This document shows positions 34,910 to 44,915 of a stretch of 64,000 nt of DNA, piece after piece. Source of the stretch: Streptomyces sp. AC555_RSS877 (GTDB lineage: Bacteria > Actinomycetota > Actinomycetes > Streptomycetales > Streptomycetaceae); NCBI RefSeq assembly GCF_019049245.1, contig NZ_JAGMUK010000024.1, forward strand, positions 62,001-126,000. Direction: 5' to 3'. Position numbers and translations under genes: made by a program. Position 1 is the first letter of the stretch; each line of letters starts with the position of its first letter. The notes beneath the pieces are model-generated. The model was given only the letters and a program-made list of their open reading frames with translations, was not told where the DNA came from and searched no databases.

Positions 34910-36088
34910 ATGAACAGGCTGAACAAGACGGACCGTCCGTACGACATCGTGCTCTTCGGAGCCACCGGCTTCGTGGGGACGCTCACGGCGGAGTATCTGG
35001 CCGCGCACGCCCCGGACGGGCTGCGCTGGGCGATCGCCGGCCGCAGCGGGCGCAAGCTGGAGGAACTGCGCGAGCGGCTGCCTGGCGGCTCGAAGGTGGG
35101 CGTCCTGAAGGCCGACGTGTCGGATCCGGGCTCGCTGCGTGAACTCGCCGAGGACGCGCGCGTGGTGGCCACCACGGTCGGCCCCTATGTGACGTACGGC
35201 GAGGAACTCGTCGCCGCCTGCGCGGACACCGGAGCGGACTACCTGGACCTCACCGGCGAGCCGGAGTTCGTGGACCTGACGTACGTCCGCCATGACGCAC
35301 GCGCGCGTGAGACGGGTGCCCGGCTGGTGCACGCGTGCGGTTTCGACTCGGTGCCGCACGACCTGGGGGCGTACTTCACGGTCCGCCAACTGCCCGAGGG
35401 GGTGCCCATCAGGGTGGACGGCTTCGTGACCGCGAACGCCACCTTCTCGGGCGGCACGTTCGCCTCGGCGCTCAACCAGTTCGCGCGCGGCCGGCAGTTG
35501 CTGGCCGCCGCCCGGGAGCGCGGGCGCCACGAGCCGCGGCTGGTGGGGCGCCGGGCCTCCGCACCGACCGGCGCCCCGCGGTTCGCCCCGGAGGTCGGCG
35601 CCTGGGCGCTGCCGCTGCCGACGATCGACGCGCAGATCGTCCGGCGGTCCGCGAAGGCGCTGGAGCGCTACGGCCCCGACTTCCGCTACCGCGAGTACGC
35701 GGCGGTACGACACCTGCCGGTCGCGGTGGGCGGGGTGGCCGCCGTGGGAGCGCTGATCGCCGCGGCCCAACTTCCGCCCGCCCGGCGCTGGTTGTCCGAC
35801 CGGCTACAGCCTGGCGAGGGCCCCGGCCCGGAGAAGCGCGCGAAGAGCTGGTTCAAGGTCCGCTTCGTCGGCGAGGGCGGCGGGCGACGCGTGTACACGG
35901 AGGTCGCGGGCGGCGACCCCGGGTACGACGAGACGGCGAAGATCTTTGCCGAGGCGGCGCTGTCCCTGGCCTTCGACGACCTTCCGCCGACCGCCGGTCA
36001 GGTCACCACCGCGGTCGCGATGGGCGACGCGCTGACCGAGCGGCTGCGGCGGGCCGGCATCACCTTCCGGGTCGCCGGGAGCCGGTGA
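34910..36088 (+). CDS. Saccharopine dehydrogenase-like trans-acting enoyl reductase family protein
   Basis: This 392-residue protein has an N-terminal NAD(P)-binding domain (IVLFGATGFVGTLTAEYLAA) and the family segments HACGFDSVPHDLGAYF and NATFSGGTFASALNQFARG. It resembles the mycobacterial trans-acting enoyl reductase and eukaryotic saccharopine-dehydrogenase-like oxidoreductase, which are lipid-modifying and membrane-associated. A hydrophobic stretch near residues 265-285 fits. A -10 TAGCCT lies at 34862-34867 and GAGGGG precedes the ATG. Confidence 0.85.
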   Translation: MNRLNKTDRPYDIVLFGATGFVGTLTAEYLAAHAPDGLRWAIAGRSGRKLEELRERLPGGSKVGVLKADVSDPGSLRELAEDARVVATTVGPYVTYGEELVAACADTGADYLDLTGEPEFVDLTYVRHDARARETGARLVHACGFDSVPHDLGAYFTVRQLPEGVPIRVDGFVTANATFSGGTFASALNQFARGRQLLAAARERGRHEPRLVGRRASAPTGAPRFAPEVGAWALPLPTIDAQIVRRSAKALERYGPDFRYREYAAVRHLPVAVGGVAAVGALIAAAQLPPARRWLSDRLQPGEGPGPEKRAKSWFKVRFVGEGGGRRVYTEVAGGDPGYDETAKIFAEAALSLAFDDLPPTAGQVTTAVAMGDALTERLRRAGITFRVAGSR

Positions 36089-36095
36089 TGCGGCC

Positions 36096-36242
36096 CTACA
36101 GCGGCCACTGGGCGACCGTGTAGATCATCCCGCAGATCCACCCGAGGCCCGCCAGGGTGGCGAGGACCAGCGCGGCCATCACGGCACGCTCGACGGGACG
36201 GTCGGGGTCGGCAAGGGGCTTCGGGGAGCGGTGCGAAGTCAT
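36096..36242 (-). CDS. Small membrane protein of unknown function
   Basis: This 48-residue protein begins MTSHRSPKPLADPDRPVERA and has a single transmembrane helix MAALVLATLAGLGWICGMIY near the C-terminus. Size and topology suggest a conserved Streptomyces micro-membrane protein. It is convergent with the preceding gene, 8 nt apart. The frame is open 12 codons further upstream, but the ATG at 36242 is the natural start. Confidence 0.6.
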   Translation of the reverse strand: MTSHRSPKPLADPDRPVERAVMAALVLATLAGLGWICGMIYTVAQWPL

Positions 36243-36363
36243 GCGCACAGCCTGCCGAGCCGGTGGTCGGCCCCACATCCGTACAGGTACTCAGACCACG
36301 TACTCAGACGGGGTGCTCGCGGGCAAAAGTCTCAACGGGCGGTTCAATGAAACGATTGAAGGC

Positions 36364-36546
36364 ATGAAATTCCTTCTCGAAGTCACGATGGACGACGAAG
36401 CATTGGCGAAGGACCCCGCGGGCGAGCTGGGCCGGATCCTGCGCTACTGGGGCGGCAACCTGCGCCACTACCCGCTGCGGCCCGGCGACGGATCGGTGAT
36501 CCACGACTCGGGGCATCGCGAAGTGGGCGGCTGGCGCATCGAGTAG
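36364..36546 (+). CDS. Small conserved hypothetical protein
   Basis: This 60-residue soluble protein begins MKFLLEVTMDDEALAKDPAG and contains ILRYWGGNLRHYPLRPGDG. I recognise it as a recurrent small Streptomyces protein without known function. The ATG at 36364 has GAAGG very close upstream. It is convergent with endonuclease V. Confidence 0.7.
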   Translation: MKFLLEVTMDDEALAKDPAGELGRILRYWGGNLRHYPLRPGDGSVIHDSGHREVGGWRIE

Positions 36547-36555
36547 CCGCCGCCC

Positions 36556-37245
36556 TCAGGACGTCGCGTCGCGCAGCGCCCTGCGGCACAGGGAGTCGGC
36601 CCTGCGGGTCGTCTCGGGCAGGCGGTACTCGGGGGTCAGCGCGAGCGTGTGGGCGCAGGCGTTGTCCAGGCTCACCCGGTGACCGACGGAGACGAAGACC
36701 GGCTTGACCGCCTGCCGGGTGCGCAGGGCGCGGCCGACCTCCTCGGCGCCGGCGAGGAGGGGGGACGTACTGCCGCGCGGGGTGGCGGGGTCGTCGTAGG
36801 TGAAGGTGAAGGGGTTCTTGGCGACGCCGATCGTGGGCAGGCCGGTGAGGACGCCGAGGTGGCTGGCGAGGCCGAAGCGGCGAGGGTGGGCGAGGCCGTA
36901 GCCGTCGCAGACCACCAGGCCGGGCGGGCGGGGCAGGGCGTCGAGGGCGGCGAGGACGGTCGGGATCTCACGGAAGGCGAGCAGGCCGGGCACGTAGGGG
37001 AAGGAGATCCGGCCGACGGCGGTGGCCTCGGCGACGATTTCGAGGCTCGCCGCGTCCAGCACGACGGCGGCGGCGGCGACCACGTCGTGCTCGTCGTCGT
37101 AGGCCACGTCGACACCGGTCACATGGCCCGTGCCGACCGGTGGCCCCGGCTCGTCGAGCACCACGCGCTCGCGCAGTTCGTCCTGGACAGCGCGGGCGTC
37201 TTCCTCGGTCGCGGGCCAGTCGGAGGGAATTCTCACCGTCGTCAT
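36556..37245 (-). CDS. nfi: Endonuclease V
   Basis: This 229-residue repair nuclease cuts near deoxyinosine. Signature segments are GVDVAYDDEH (catalytic Asp), FPYVPGLLAFREIP (wedge PYIP-like motif, Glu) and VCDGYGLAHPRRFGLASHLG (Asp and His). The length is normal. It starts at the ATG at 37245 with TAGGCT 9 nt upstream, so the leader is very short at most. Confidence 0.93.
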   Translation of the reverse strand: MTTVRIPSDWPATEEDARAVQDELRERVVLDEPGPPVGTGHVTGVDVAYDDEHDVVAAAAVVLDAASLEIVAEATAVGRISFPYVPGLLAFREIPTVLAALDALPRPPGLVVCDGYGLAHPRRFGLASHLGVLTGLPTIGVAKNPFTFTYDDPATPRGSTSPLLAGAEEVGRALRTRQAVKPVFVSVGHRVSLDNACAHTLALTPEYRLPETTRRADSLCRRALRDATS

Positions 37246-37294
37246 GATGGGACGAGCCTACGGGCCGTCACCCGGGCGGCGTAACCTCGTGATC

Positions 37295-37591
37295 ATGTTC
37301 GTACTGGAGCTGACCTACACCGCCCCGCAGGCCGCCGTCGACGCCGCGCTCCCGGCGCACGTCGCCTGGCTCGACGAGCGGTACGCGCAGGGTGTCTTCC
37401 TGGCGTCCGGGCCCAAGAACCCCCGCGACGGCGGGGTGATCCTCGCCGTCGCGGAGGACCGCGCGCGGATCGAGGAGATCGCCGCGGGCGACCCCTTCGT
37501 CACCGCCGGGGTGTGCGAGTACCGCATCGCCGAGTTCACCGCGACGAAGACGGCACCGGACCTGGAGCGGTACCGGCAGACGCCGGCCTGA
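37295..37591 (+). CDS. YciI-family protein
   Basis: This 98-residue ferredoxin-like alpha+beta protein matches the YciI family, with the His/Asp active-site-like pair in PAHVAWLDERYAQGVFLASG and GGVILAVAEDRARIEEIAAG. The ATG at 37295 follows the -10 element TAACCT by 7 nt (leaderless). Members bind small molecules or act as putative hydrolases; no specific role can be given. Confidence 0.85.
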   Translation: MFVLELTYTAPQAAVDAALPAHVAWLDERYAQGVFLASGPKNPRDGGVILAVAEDRARIEEIAAGDPFVTAGVCEYRIAEFTATKTAPDLERYRQTPA

Positions 37592-37594
37592 GGC

Positions 37595-37921
37595 TCAGCT
37601 CTTGCCCAGTGCCTGCTGCAGCTGGCTCTTGTTCATGTCCGAACGGCCGTGGATGCCGCGCTTCTTGGCCTCCTCGTAGAGCTGGTCGTAGGTGGGCCCC
37701 TGGGAGCCCTGGCCGGACCGCCGGCCGCCCCTCTTGCCGGACGACATGTCCTTGGTCGAGGTGCGGCTGGCGGTCTTCGACTCGCCGGACCGGGCGCGTT
37801 CCTTGTTCACCGTGCGCGCGGCGATCTCCTTGGCGCGGCCGGTGCTCTCGCCCCGGTCCTCGGCGCTCTCCTTGATGTGCTCGTACTGGCGCTCCCGCTT
37901 GGGGCTCGAACCACGTGGCAT
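37595..37921 (-). CDS. Basic protein with Rho-N/SAP-like C-terminal motif
   Basis: This 108-residue, highly charged protein has KRERQYEHIKESAEDRGEST near the start, a low-complexity basic middle, and a Rho-N-like SAP fold at the end (TYDQLYEEAKKRGIHGRSDM, NKSQLQQALGKS). Homologues are often labelled plasmid stabilisation proteins. It probably binds nucleic acid and is common in Streptomyces chromosomes. It overlaps no other gene and is convergent with the YciI gene. Confidence 0.8.
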   Translation of the reverse strand: MPRGSSPKRERQYEHIKESAEDRGESTGRAKEIAARTVNKERARSGESKTASRTSTKDMSSGKRGGRRSGQGSQGPTYDQLYEEAKKRGIHGRSDMNKSQLQQALGKS

Positions 37922-37992
37922 GTCCGCTCACTCCTCTCACGTTCGGTGAACGGGTACCCGTTTTCCGGATCCATGCGTCACACCGGGCGCCC

Positions 37993-39105
37993 TCAGCCCT
38001 CCAGACGGGCGACGCGCCCCTGTTCGCCCGCCGCCCAGCAACCCCGGTCGGGCGTGCAGTCGACGGTGTCGTACGAGCCCGTGTCCACCGTGCGCCAGGT
38101 GCGCCCGCCGTCCGTCGTCAGGTCCGTGCCGGTGGGTCCGACCGCGAGGGCGGCCGTACGGCTGTACGGGAGCCAGGCGACGCCCGAGCGGTAGGCGGGC
38201 GGCGGCTCCGCGGCGGGCTGCCAGGCGCGGCCGCCGTCCGCGGTGCGTGCGGCCGGCCCGGTGGACGTCTGGTCGGGGCGGTAGTCGCCGCCCACCGCGA
38301 GACCGTGCGCGCGGTCCCGGAAGGCGAGCGCGAAGACACCGCGGGCCGGGTCGCCCGCCGGAATCGGCGTGTCCGACGCCGTCCAGGTCAGGCCGCGGTC
38401 GGCGGAGTGCAGCACGCGCGCGTGCGCGGCGCCGCCGGTGGCCAGCCAGACGTCCCGGGGGCCGGCGGAGACCAGGCACTGGCCGCTCGCCGCGAACCCG
38501 GCCTCGCCGTCCAGGGCGGCCGGCATGCCGGTGCTGGGCAGCACCTTCCAGGAGCGGCCGCCGTCGCTCGTCGAGAGGATGCGGAACTTCCCGTCGACCG
38601 GGTCGCTCATCGCGAGGCCGTGGCGGCGGTCGAAGAAGGTGAGGCAGTCGTAGAAGGCCCGCGGATCGGTGTTGCGGAAGGACTCGGTCCAGGTGGCGCC
38701 GCCGTCGTCGGTGCGGTAGAGGCGGGACGCCTCCCCCTCGCCGATGGCCAGCACCACCGCGCGCCGCGCGTCGAACGCCTCGATGTCCCGGAACTGCAGC
38801 TCGGCGGCGCCCGGCGGCGAGACGTCGCGCCAGCTCGCCCCGCCGTCCGTGGTACGCAGGACGGTGCCCTGGGTGCCGGACACCCAGGCGGTGTCCCGGC
38901 CGACGGCCGCGAGCCCCCGGAACCGCACACCGGAACCGCCGGTGTCCTTCAACTCCCAGTGCGGTGTCCGCTTCCCGGACTCCTGCGCCTGTGCGGGTAC
39001 GGCGGTCAGGGCGGCCAGTGCCGCCGCGCAGGCCACCCCCGCGCCCACCGCTCGCCTCGTCCGACCCGGCCGTCCGGTACGTCGCGTGATCCCCAAGCGC
39101 CTCAT
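37993..39105 (-). CDS. Secreted BNR/YCF48-like beta-propeller protein
   Basis: This 370-residue protein has a signal peptide (AVGAGVACAAALAALTAVPA) and repeated Asp-box-like blades: LRTTDGGASWRDV, YRTDDGGATWTES, LSTSDGGRSWKVL, ARTADGGRAWQPA and LTTDGGRTWRTV. The folding matches sialidase-like/photosystem-II-assembly-factor propellers, but no sialidase catalytic residues are evident. The ATG at 39105 follows TAGCTT by 8 nt (leaderless), ruling out the 38-codon upstream extension. It is probably an extracellular binding protein. Confidence 0.82.
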   Translation of the reverse strand: MRRLGITRRTGRPGRTRRAVGAGVACAAALAALTAVPAQAQESGKRTPHWELKDTGGSGVRFRGLAAVGRDTAWVSGTQGTVLRTTDGGASWRDVSPPGAAELQFRDIEAFDARRAVVLAIGEGEASRLYRTDDGGATWTESFRNTDPRAFYDCLTFFDRRHGLAMSDPVDGKFRILSTSDGGRSWKVLPSTGMPAALDGEAGFAASGQCLVSAGPRDVWLATGGAAHARVLHSADRGLTWTASDTPIPAGDPARGVFALAFRDRAHGLAVGGDYRPDQTSTGPAARTADGGRAWQPAAEPPPAYRSGVAWLPYSRTAALAVGPTGTDLTTDGGRTWRTVDTGSYDTVDCTPDRGCWAAGEQGRVARLEG

Positions 39106-39348
39106 GGCGGGCGAAGCTAGCCCACGGCCCGGGTGCCGTAAAGAGGACCTCGAACGCCTCACCGGGCCACCACACTCGCCACAACTGTTTTTCACACCCC
39201 GGGAGAAGAGCCTGGCCACTCCCGTGAATGAAGACGGTGACAGAGGTCACTCGACATCGGTGTGCACGGATTGACTCATTCCGGCGTCTCTTTCAGTGCC
39301 CGGCCTCATCCCCGGAAGTCCGTCCCGCCGTCACAAGGGAGCAAGGCG

Positions 39349-39765
39349 TTGTCCATCGTCATCGAGCAGCCCGTCGAGGCCCGTCTCGTCGCCGCCGCGC
39401 CGCGGATGCCGAGCATTCCCGCCACGATGCACTACGACCGGCGTGATCCGTTCGCCGTCCGCATGACCTTCCCGGCCCCGGCCACCCTGGAAGGCGTGGA
39501 GGTCTGCTGGACCTTCAGCCGTGAACTCCTCACCGCCGGCCTCCAGGAGCCCGAGGGGCACGGCGACGTGCGGGTGCGGCCGTACGGCTACGACCGCACC
39601 GTCCTGGAGTTCCACGCCCCCGAGGGCACCGCCGTCGTGCACGTCCGCTCGGGCGAGCTGCGCCGGTTCCTGGAGGCGACCAGCGAGCTGGTGCCGGTCG
39701 GTCTGGAACATCTTCAGCTCGACCTGGACCACGACCTGGCGGAGCTGATGCGGGACGCCTTCTGA
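39349..39765 (+). CDS. ssgD: SsgA-like sporulation/cell-division protein (SsgD-like)
   Basis: This 138-residue SALP-family protein has the typical core MHYDRRDPFAVRMTFPAPAT, VEVCWTFSRELLTAGLQEP, DVRVRPYGYDRTVLEF and SSELVPVGLEHL-like segments. SALPs are limited to morphologically complex actinomycetes and guide peptidoglycan synthesis and septation. The start is a TTG at 39349 (SIVIEQPVEARLVAAAPRMP), with a GGGAG-type site upstream. The ssgD name is from recalled gene order and sequence and is less certain than the family. Confidence 0.85.
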   Translation: MSIVIEQPVEARLVAAAPRMPSIPATMHYDRRDPFAVRMTFPAPATLEGVEVCWTFSRELLTAGLQEPEGHGDVRVRPYGYDRTVLEFHAPEGTAVVHVRSGELRRFLEATSELVPVGLEHLQLDLDHDLAELMRDAF

Positions 39766-39777
39766 GCCGGACGGGGG

Positions 39778-39955
39778 TCATCGGCCGAGCAACGCGTTGA
39801 GCTCGCCGTAGTCGAGCCTGTCCGCAGGCGCGTCGTAGGTCCCCGCGCCGACAGCCCGTCACGTTCAGCGGCGCGTCCACGCCGTCGGCGGGCAGTTGTT
39901 TCACGGTCTCCGGGTCGACGGCCCCGGGGACGAAGGTCCGTCGGCGGGAATCCGG
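39778..39955 (-). pseudogene. Isocitrate lyase/PEP-mutase family remnant
   Basis: Read leftwards, the sequence encodes TFVPGAVDPETVKQLPADGV followed by DAPLNVTG, matching the middle of ICL/PEP-mutase-family proteins. After a short junction and in another frame it continues GTYDAPADRLDYGELNALLG and a stop, which resembles their C-terminus. The rest of the gene is missing. Head-to-tail joining with loss of the middle repeats the pattern of other remnants in this window; the frame change shows it is dead. Confidence 0.6.
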
Positions 39956-40024
39956 CGTGGACGCGGGGGTCAGTTGACGGCGGACGCCCGCGTGGACGCG
40001 GGGGTCAGTTGACGGCGGACGCCG
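39955..40024. repeat. 35-bp tandem duplication at the end of the GPP34 gene
   Basis: Two nearly perfect head-to-tail copies (period 35) of a unit beginning GCGTGGACGCGGGGGTCAG span the stop codon of the GPP34 gene. The copy distal to the gene repeats its last codons and stop. It looks like a recent slippage duplication. Confidence 0.8.
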
Positions 40025-40643
40025 CCGTCCGCGCCGTCCGCACCTCCCGCAGGACCGTCCGCAGCACGGGTGCCGCCGCCCCGCCGCGCCCGGTGAGCTC
40101 TTCGAGACGCCCTCGGTCGGGCGCGGCATCGGACACCAGCCCCGCGGCGTCCGCGAGAGCGGCGAGCGCCGCGTCCCGCTCGGAGACCTCGGCGACCGGG
40201 ACCGGCCCCAGCAGTACCGCCCGCGCCTCCTCGCGCAGCGAGGCCACGATGTCGACGCGCTCCAGGACGTACTCCACGGTCGGGAAGACCCCGAGGACCC
40301 GTCGCTTCTCCGCGCGCAGCTGGTCTCCGGCGGCCAGCTGCTCCCGTACGGCGTCCAGGGTGATCCGCGCGTGCAGGGTCACCCAGGTCCGCCAGCGGTG
40401 CGGCCGGGACTCCCGGACCAGTTCGAGGAGGCCGTCGAGGACGGGGTCCCCCGTCTCGGAGTCCAGGTCGGTCGGCGTGGCGATGCCGTCCTCGTCGGTG
40501 AGCAGGCCGCTCCGGGCCAGCTCGACGAGGGCGCCGGCCCTGACCAGAGGGGGCAGCCGGCCTGCGCCGGTGACCTCCGACTCCGTGCTGTCCCAGGCCA
40601 GCAGGCACAGCCGGGCCGGGAGCGAGAGCGAGCCGTGGGCCAC
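40005..40643 (-). CDS. GPP34/GOLPH3-family protein
   Basis: This 212-residue protein matches the Golgi phosphoprotein 3 family, which is widespread in Streptomyces. It starts MAHGSLSLPARLCLLAWDST and includes RLPPLVRAGALVELARSGLL and FPTVEYVLERVDIVASLREE. Eukaryotic members bind phosphatidylinositol-4-phosphate; the bacterial role is unknown. Its last codons lie in a 35-bp tandem duplication. Confidence 0.87.
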   Translation of the reverse strand: MAHGSLSLPARLCLLAWDSTESEVTGAGRLPPLVRAGALVELARSGLLTDEDGIATPTDLDSETGDPVLDGLLELVRESRPHRWRTWVTLHARITLDAVREQLAAGDQLRAEKRRVLGVFPTVEYVLERVDIVASLREEARAVLLGPVPVAEVSERDAALAALADAAGLVSDAAPDRGRLEELTGRGGAAAPVLRTVLREVRTARTAASAVN

Positions 40644-40687
40644 AGGGTGTCTCCTTCGGGCGGTGAGTTCGGGGCTCAGTTAATGCG

Positions 40688-40716
40688 TTGACAGCCATCT
40701 GGGGCGCTCATACGGT
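40688..40716 (+). promoter_or_regulatory. Strong sigma-70 (HrdB)-type promoter, possible WblC target
   Basis: A -35 box TTGACA (40688-40693), a 17-bp spacer and a -10 box TACGGT (40711-40716) form the best consensus promoter in the window. The A/T run TTAAT sits 3 bp upstream of the -35 box, the arrangement seen at WhiB7/WblC-dependent antibiotic-response promoters. It drives the ABC-F/UvrA-like pair after a leader of about 220 nt. Confidence 0.7.
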
Positions 40717-40722
40717 GTAGAG

Positions 40723-40942
40723 CGGTCCTGTTGCCGTCGATTGGAGAAGGACGTTGCTCGTCTGAGGTCCTGAGACACCACGTCACACACATGAGGTGTG
40801 TGCGCTGCGTGCGACCTCGGCGTTCGAGCCGTCCTCCGGAAAACAGGGCCTTTCCCATGCCCCCGGGGCCTCTCCTCCCTTGGTCGCAGGTGTCTCGATA
40901 CGCGTTTGCCCCCTACCACCTCAAGCAACCGCGGAGACCCGT
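40723..40942 (+). promoter_or_regulatory. Long leader of the ABC-F gene with minimal upstream ORF
   Basis: The leader contains a ribosome-binding site GGAGAAGGA followed by a three-codon ORF (TTG CTC GTC TGA, 40754-40765). Next is a 7-bp hairpin CACACAC/GTGTGTG with a 5-nt loop (40784-40802), then GC-rich sequence up to the real start. This layout suits ribosome-mediated attenuation, known for other antibiotic-induced ABC-F genes. The mechanism here is inferred. Confidence 0.45.
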
Positions 40943-42565
40943 ATGTCTACTTCCCTCACCTGTACGTCGCTCGCGTTCGCCTGGCCCGACGGCACCCCCG
41001 TCTTCGAAGCCCTCGACGTGGCGTTCGGCCCGGGCCGCTCCGGCCTCGTCGGCGTCAACGGGTCGGGGAAGTCGACCCTGTTGAAGCTGATCGCCGGGGA
41101 GCTCACCCCTGCCGACGGCACCGTCCGCGTCGCGGGCGAGGTCGGCTACCTTCCGCAGACCGTCACCCTCGACACCCACGTGAGGGTCGACGAGGTGCTC
41201 GGCATCGCCGCGCAGCGGGCCGCGCTGCACGCCATCGAGGCCGGTGACGTGGCCGAGGAGCACTTCGAGACGGTCGGCGACGACTGGGACGTGGAGGAAC
41301 GCGCCCTCGCCACCCTCGGCGAACTCGGACTCGGTCACATCGAGCTGGACCGGACGACCGGCGAGGTCTCGGGCGGCGAGTCGGTGCTGCTGCGGCTGGC
41401 CGCGCTGCTGTTGCGCCGCCCGGACGTCCTGCTGCTCGACGAGCCCACCAACAACCTGGACCTGTACGCGCGCAGGCGGCTGTACTCGGCCGTCGCGTCC
41501 TGGCCGGGTGTCATGGTCGTGGTCAGCCACGACCGTGAACTCCTGGAACTGGTCGACCAGATCGCCGACCTGCACTCCGGGGAGGTCACCTGGTACGGCG
41601 GCAACTTCTCCGCCTACGAGGAGGCGCTCGCCACCGAGCAGGAGGCGGCGGAGCGGATGGTGCGGGTCGCCGAGTCGGATCTGAAGAAGCAGAAGCGTGA
41701 ACTGACGGACGCTCAGGTCAAGTTGGCCCGGCGCAAGCGGTACGGGCAGAAGATGTGGGACCAGAAGCGTGAGCCGAAGATCGTCATGGGGGCACGCAAG
41801 CGCGCGGCACAGGAGTCCGCGGGCAAGCACCGCATCATGCACGAGGAGAAGCTCGCCGAGGCCAAGGAACGGCTCGACGAGGCGGTGGAGGCCGTGCGGG
41901 ACGAGGACGAGATCCGCGTCGACCTGCCGTACACGGCCGTACCGCCGGGCCGTACCGTCCTCACCCTCCAGGACCTGGAACTGGCGTACGGCGCACGCGT
42001 GGCGGGCGGTCTCGACCTGCGCGGTCCGGAGCGGATCGCGCTGATCGGGCGCAACGGCGCGGGCAAGACGACGCTGCTGCGCACGATCGCCGGGGAGCTC
42101 CGGCCGGTCGGGGGCGAGACGAAGGCGCACGTGCCGATGCGGTTCCTGCCGCAGCGGCTCGACGTTCTCGACGACGAGCGGACGGTCGCCGAGAACGTGG
42201 CCCGGTTCGCGCCGGCTGCCACCAACAACCGGATCCGGGCGCGGCTGGCCCGCTTCCTGTTCCGGGGCGCCCGCGCCGACCAGCAGGCGGGAACGTTGTC
42301 CGGTGGCGAACGCTTCCGGGCGGCGCTGGCCGCGCTGATGCTGGCCGAGCCCGCGCCGCAGCTGCTCATGCTGGACGAGCCGACGAACAACCTCGACATG
42401 GCGAGCGTGCGGCAGCTGACGACGGCCCTCGAGTCGTACGAGGGAGCGCTGATCGTGGCCAGTCACGACCTGCCGTTCCTGGAGTCGATCGGCATCACAC
42501 GCTGGCTGCTTCTCGACGGAGAACTCAAGGAAATCACGCCAGAGGCTGTCGGGTATCCGGCCTAG
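40943..42565 (+). CDS. ABC-F family ATPase, likely antibiotic-resistance type
   Basis: This 540-residue protein has two nucleotide-binding domains. Walker A motifs are GVNGSGKST and GRNGAGKTT, signatures are VSGGESVLL and LSGGERFRA, and Walker B motifs are LLLDEPTNNLDL and LMLDEPTNNLDM. The linker (about residues 235-310) is highly basic and coiled-coil. The ATG at 40943 follows GGAG. The regulated promoter, long leader and coupling to a UvrA-like resistance gene argue for a ribosome-protection role against drugs rather than housekeeping. Confidence 0.9.
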   Translation: MSTSLTCTSLAFAWPDGTPVFEALDVAFGPGRSGLVGVNGSGKSTLLKLIAGELTPADGTVRVAGEVGYLPQTVTLDTHVRVDEVLGIAAQRAALHAIEAGDVAEEHFETVGDDWDVEERALATLGELGLGHIELDRTTGEVSGGESVLLRLAALLLRRPDVLLLDEPTNNLDLYARRRLYSAVASWPGVMVVVSHDRELLELVDQIADLHSGEVTWYGGNFSAYEEALATEQEAAERMVRVAESDLKKQKRELTDAQVKLARRKRYGQKMWDQKREPKIVMGARKRAAQESAGKHRIMHEEKLAEAKERLDEAVEAVRDEDEIRVDLPYTAVPPGRTVLTLQDLELAYGARVAGGLDLRGPERIALIGRNGAGKTTLLRTIAGELRPVGGETKAHVPMRFLPQRLDVLDDERTVAENVARFAPAATNNRIRARLARFLFRGARADQQAGTLSGGERFRAALAALMLAEPAPQLLMLDEPTNNLDMASVRQLTTALESYEGALIVASHDLPFLESIGITRWLLLDGELKEITPEAVGYPA

Positions 42566-42575
42566 CGTCGGGTGC

Positions 42576-44831
<2,256 letters not shown>

Positions 44832-44915
44832 CGACGGGGGTTTTGCCCGCGCGCACCGGCCCTGCATGATGGCGGGCAGGCCACCACCCTGTCCCACCGA
44901 TCCGGAGATCCCCTC

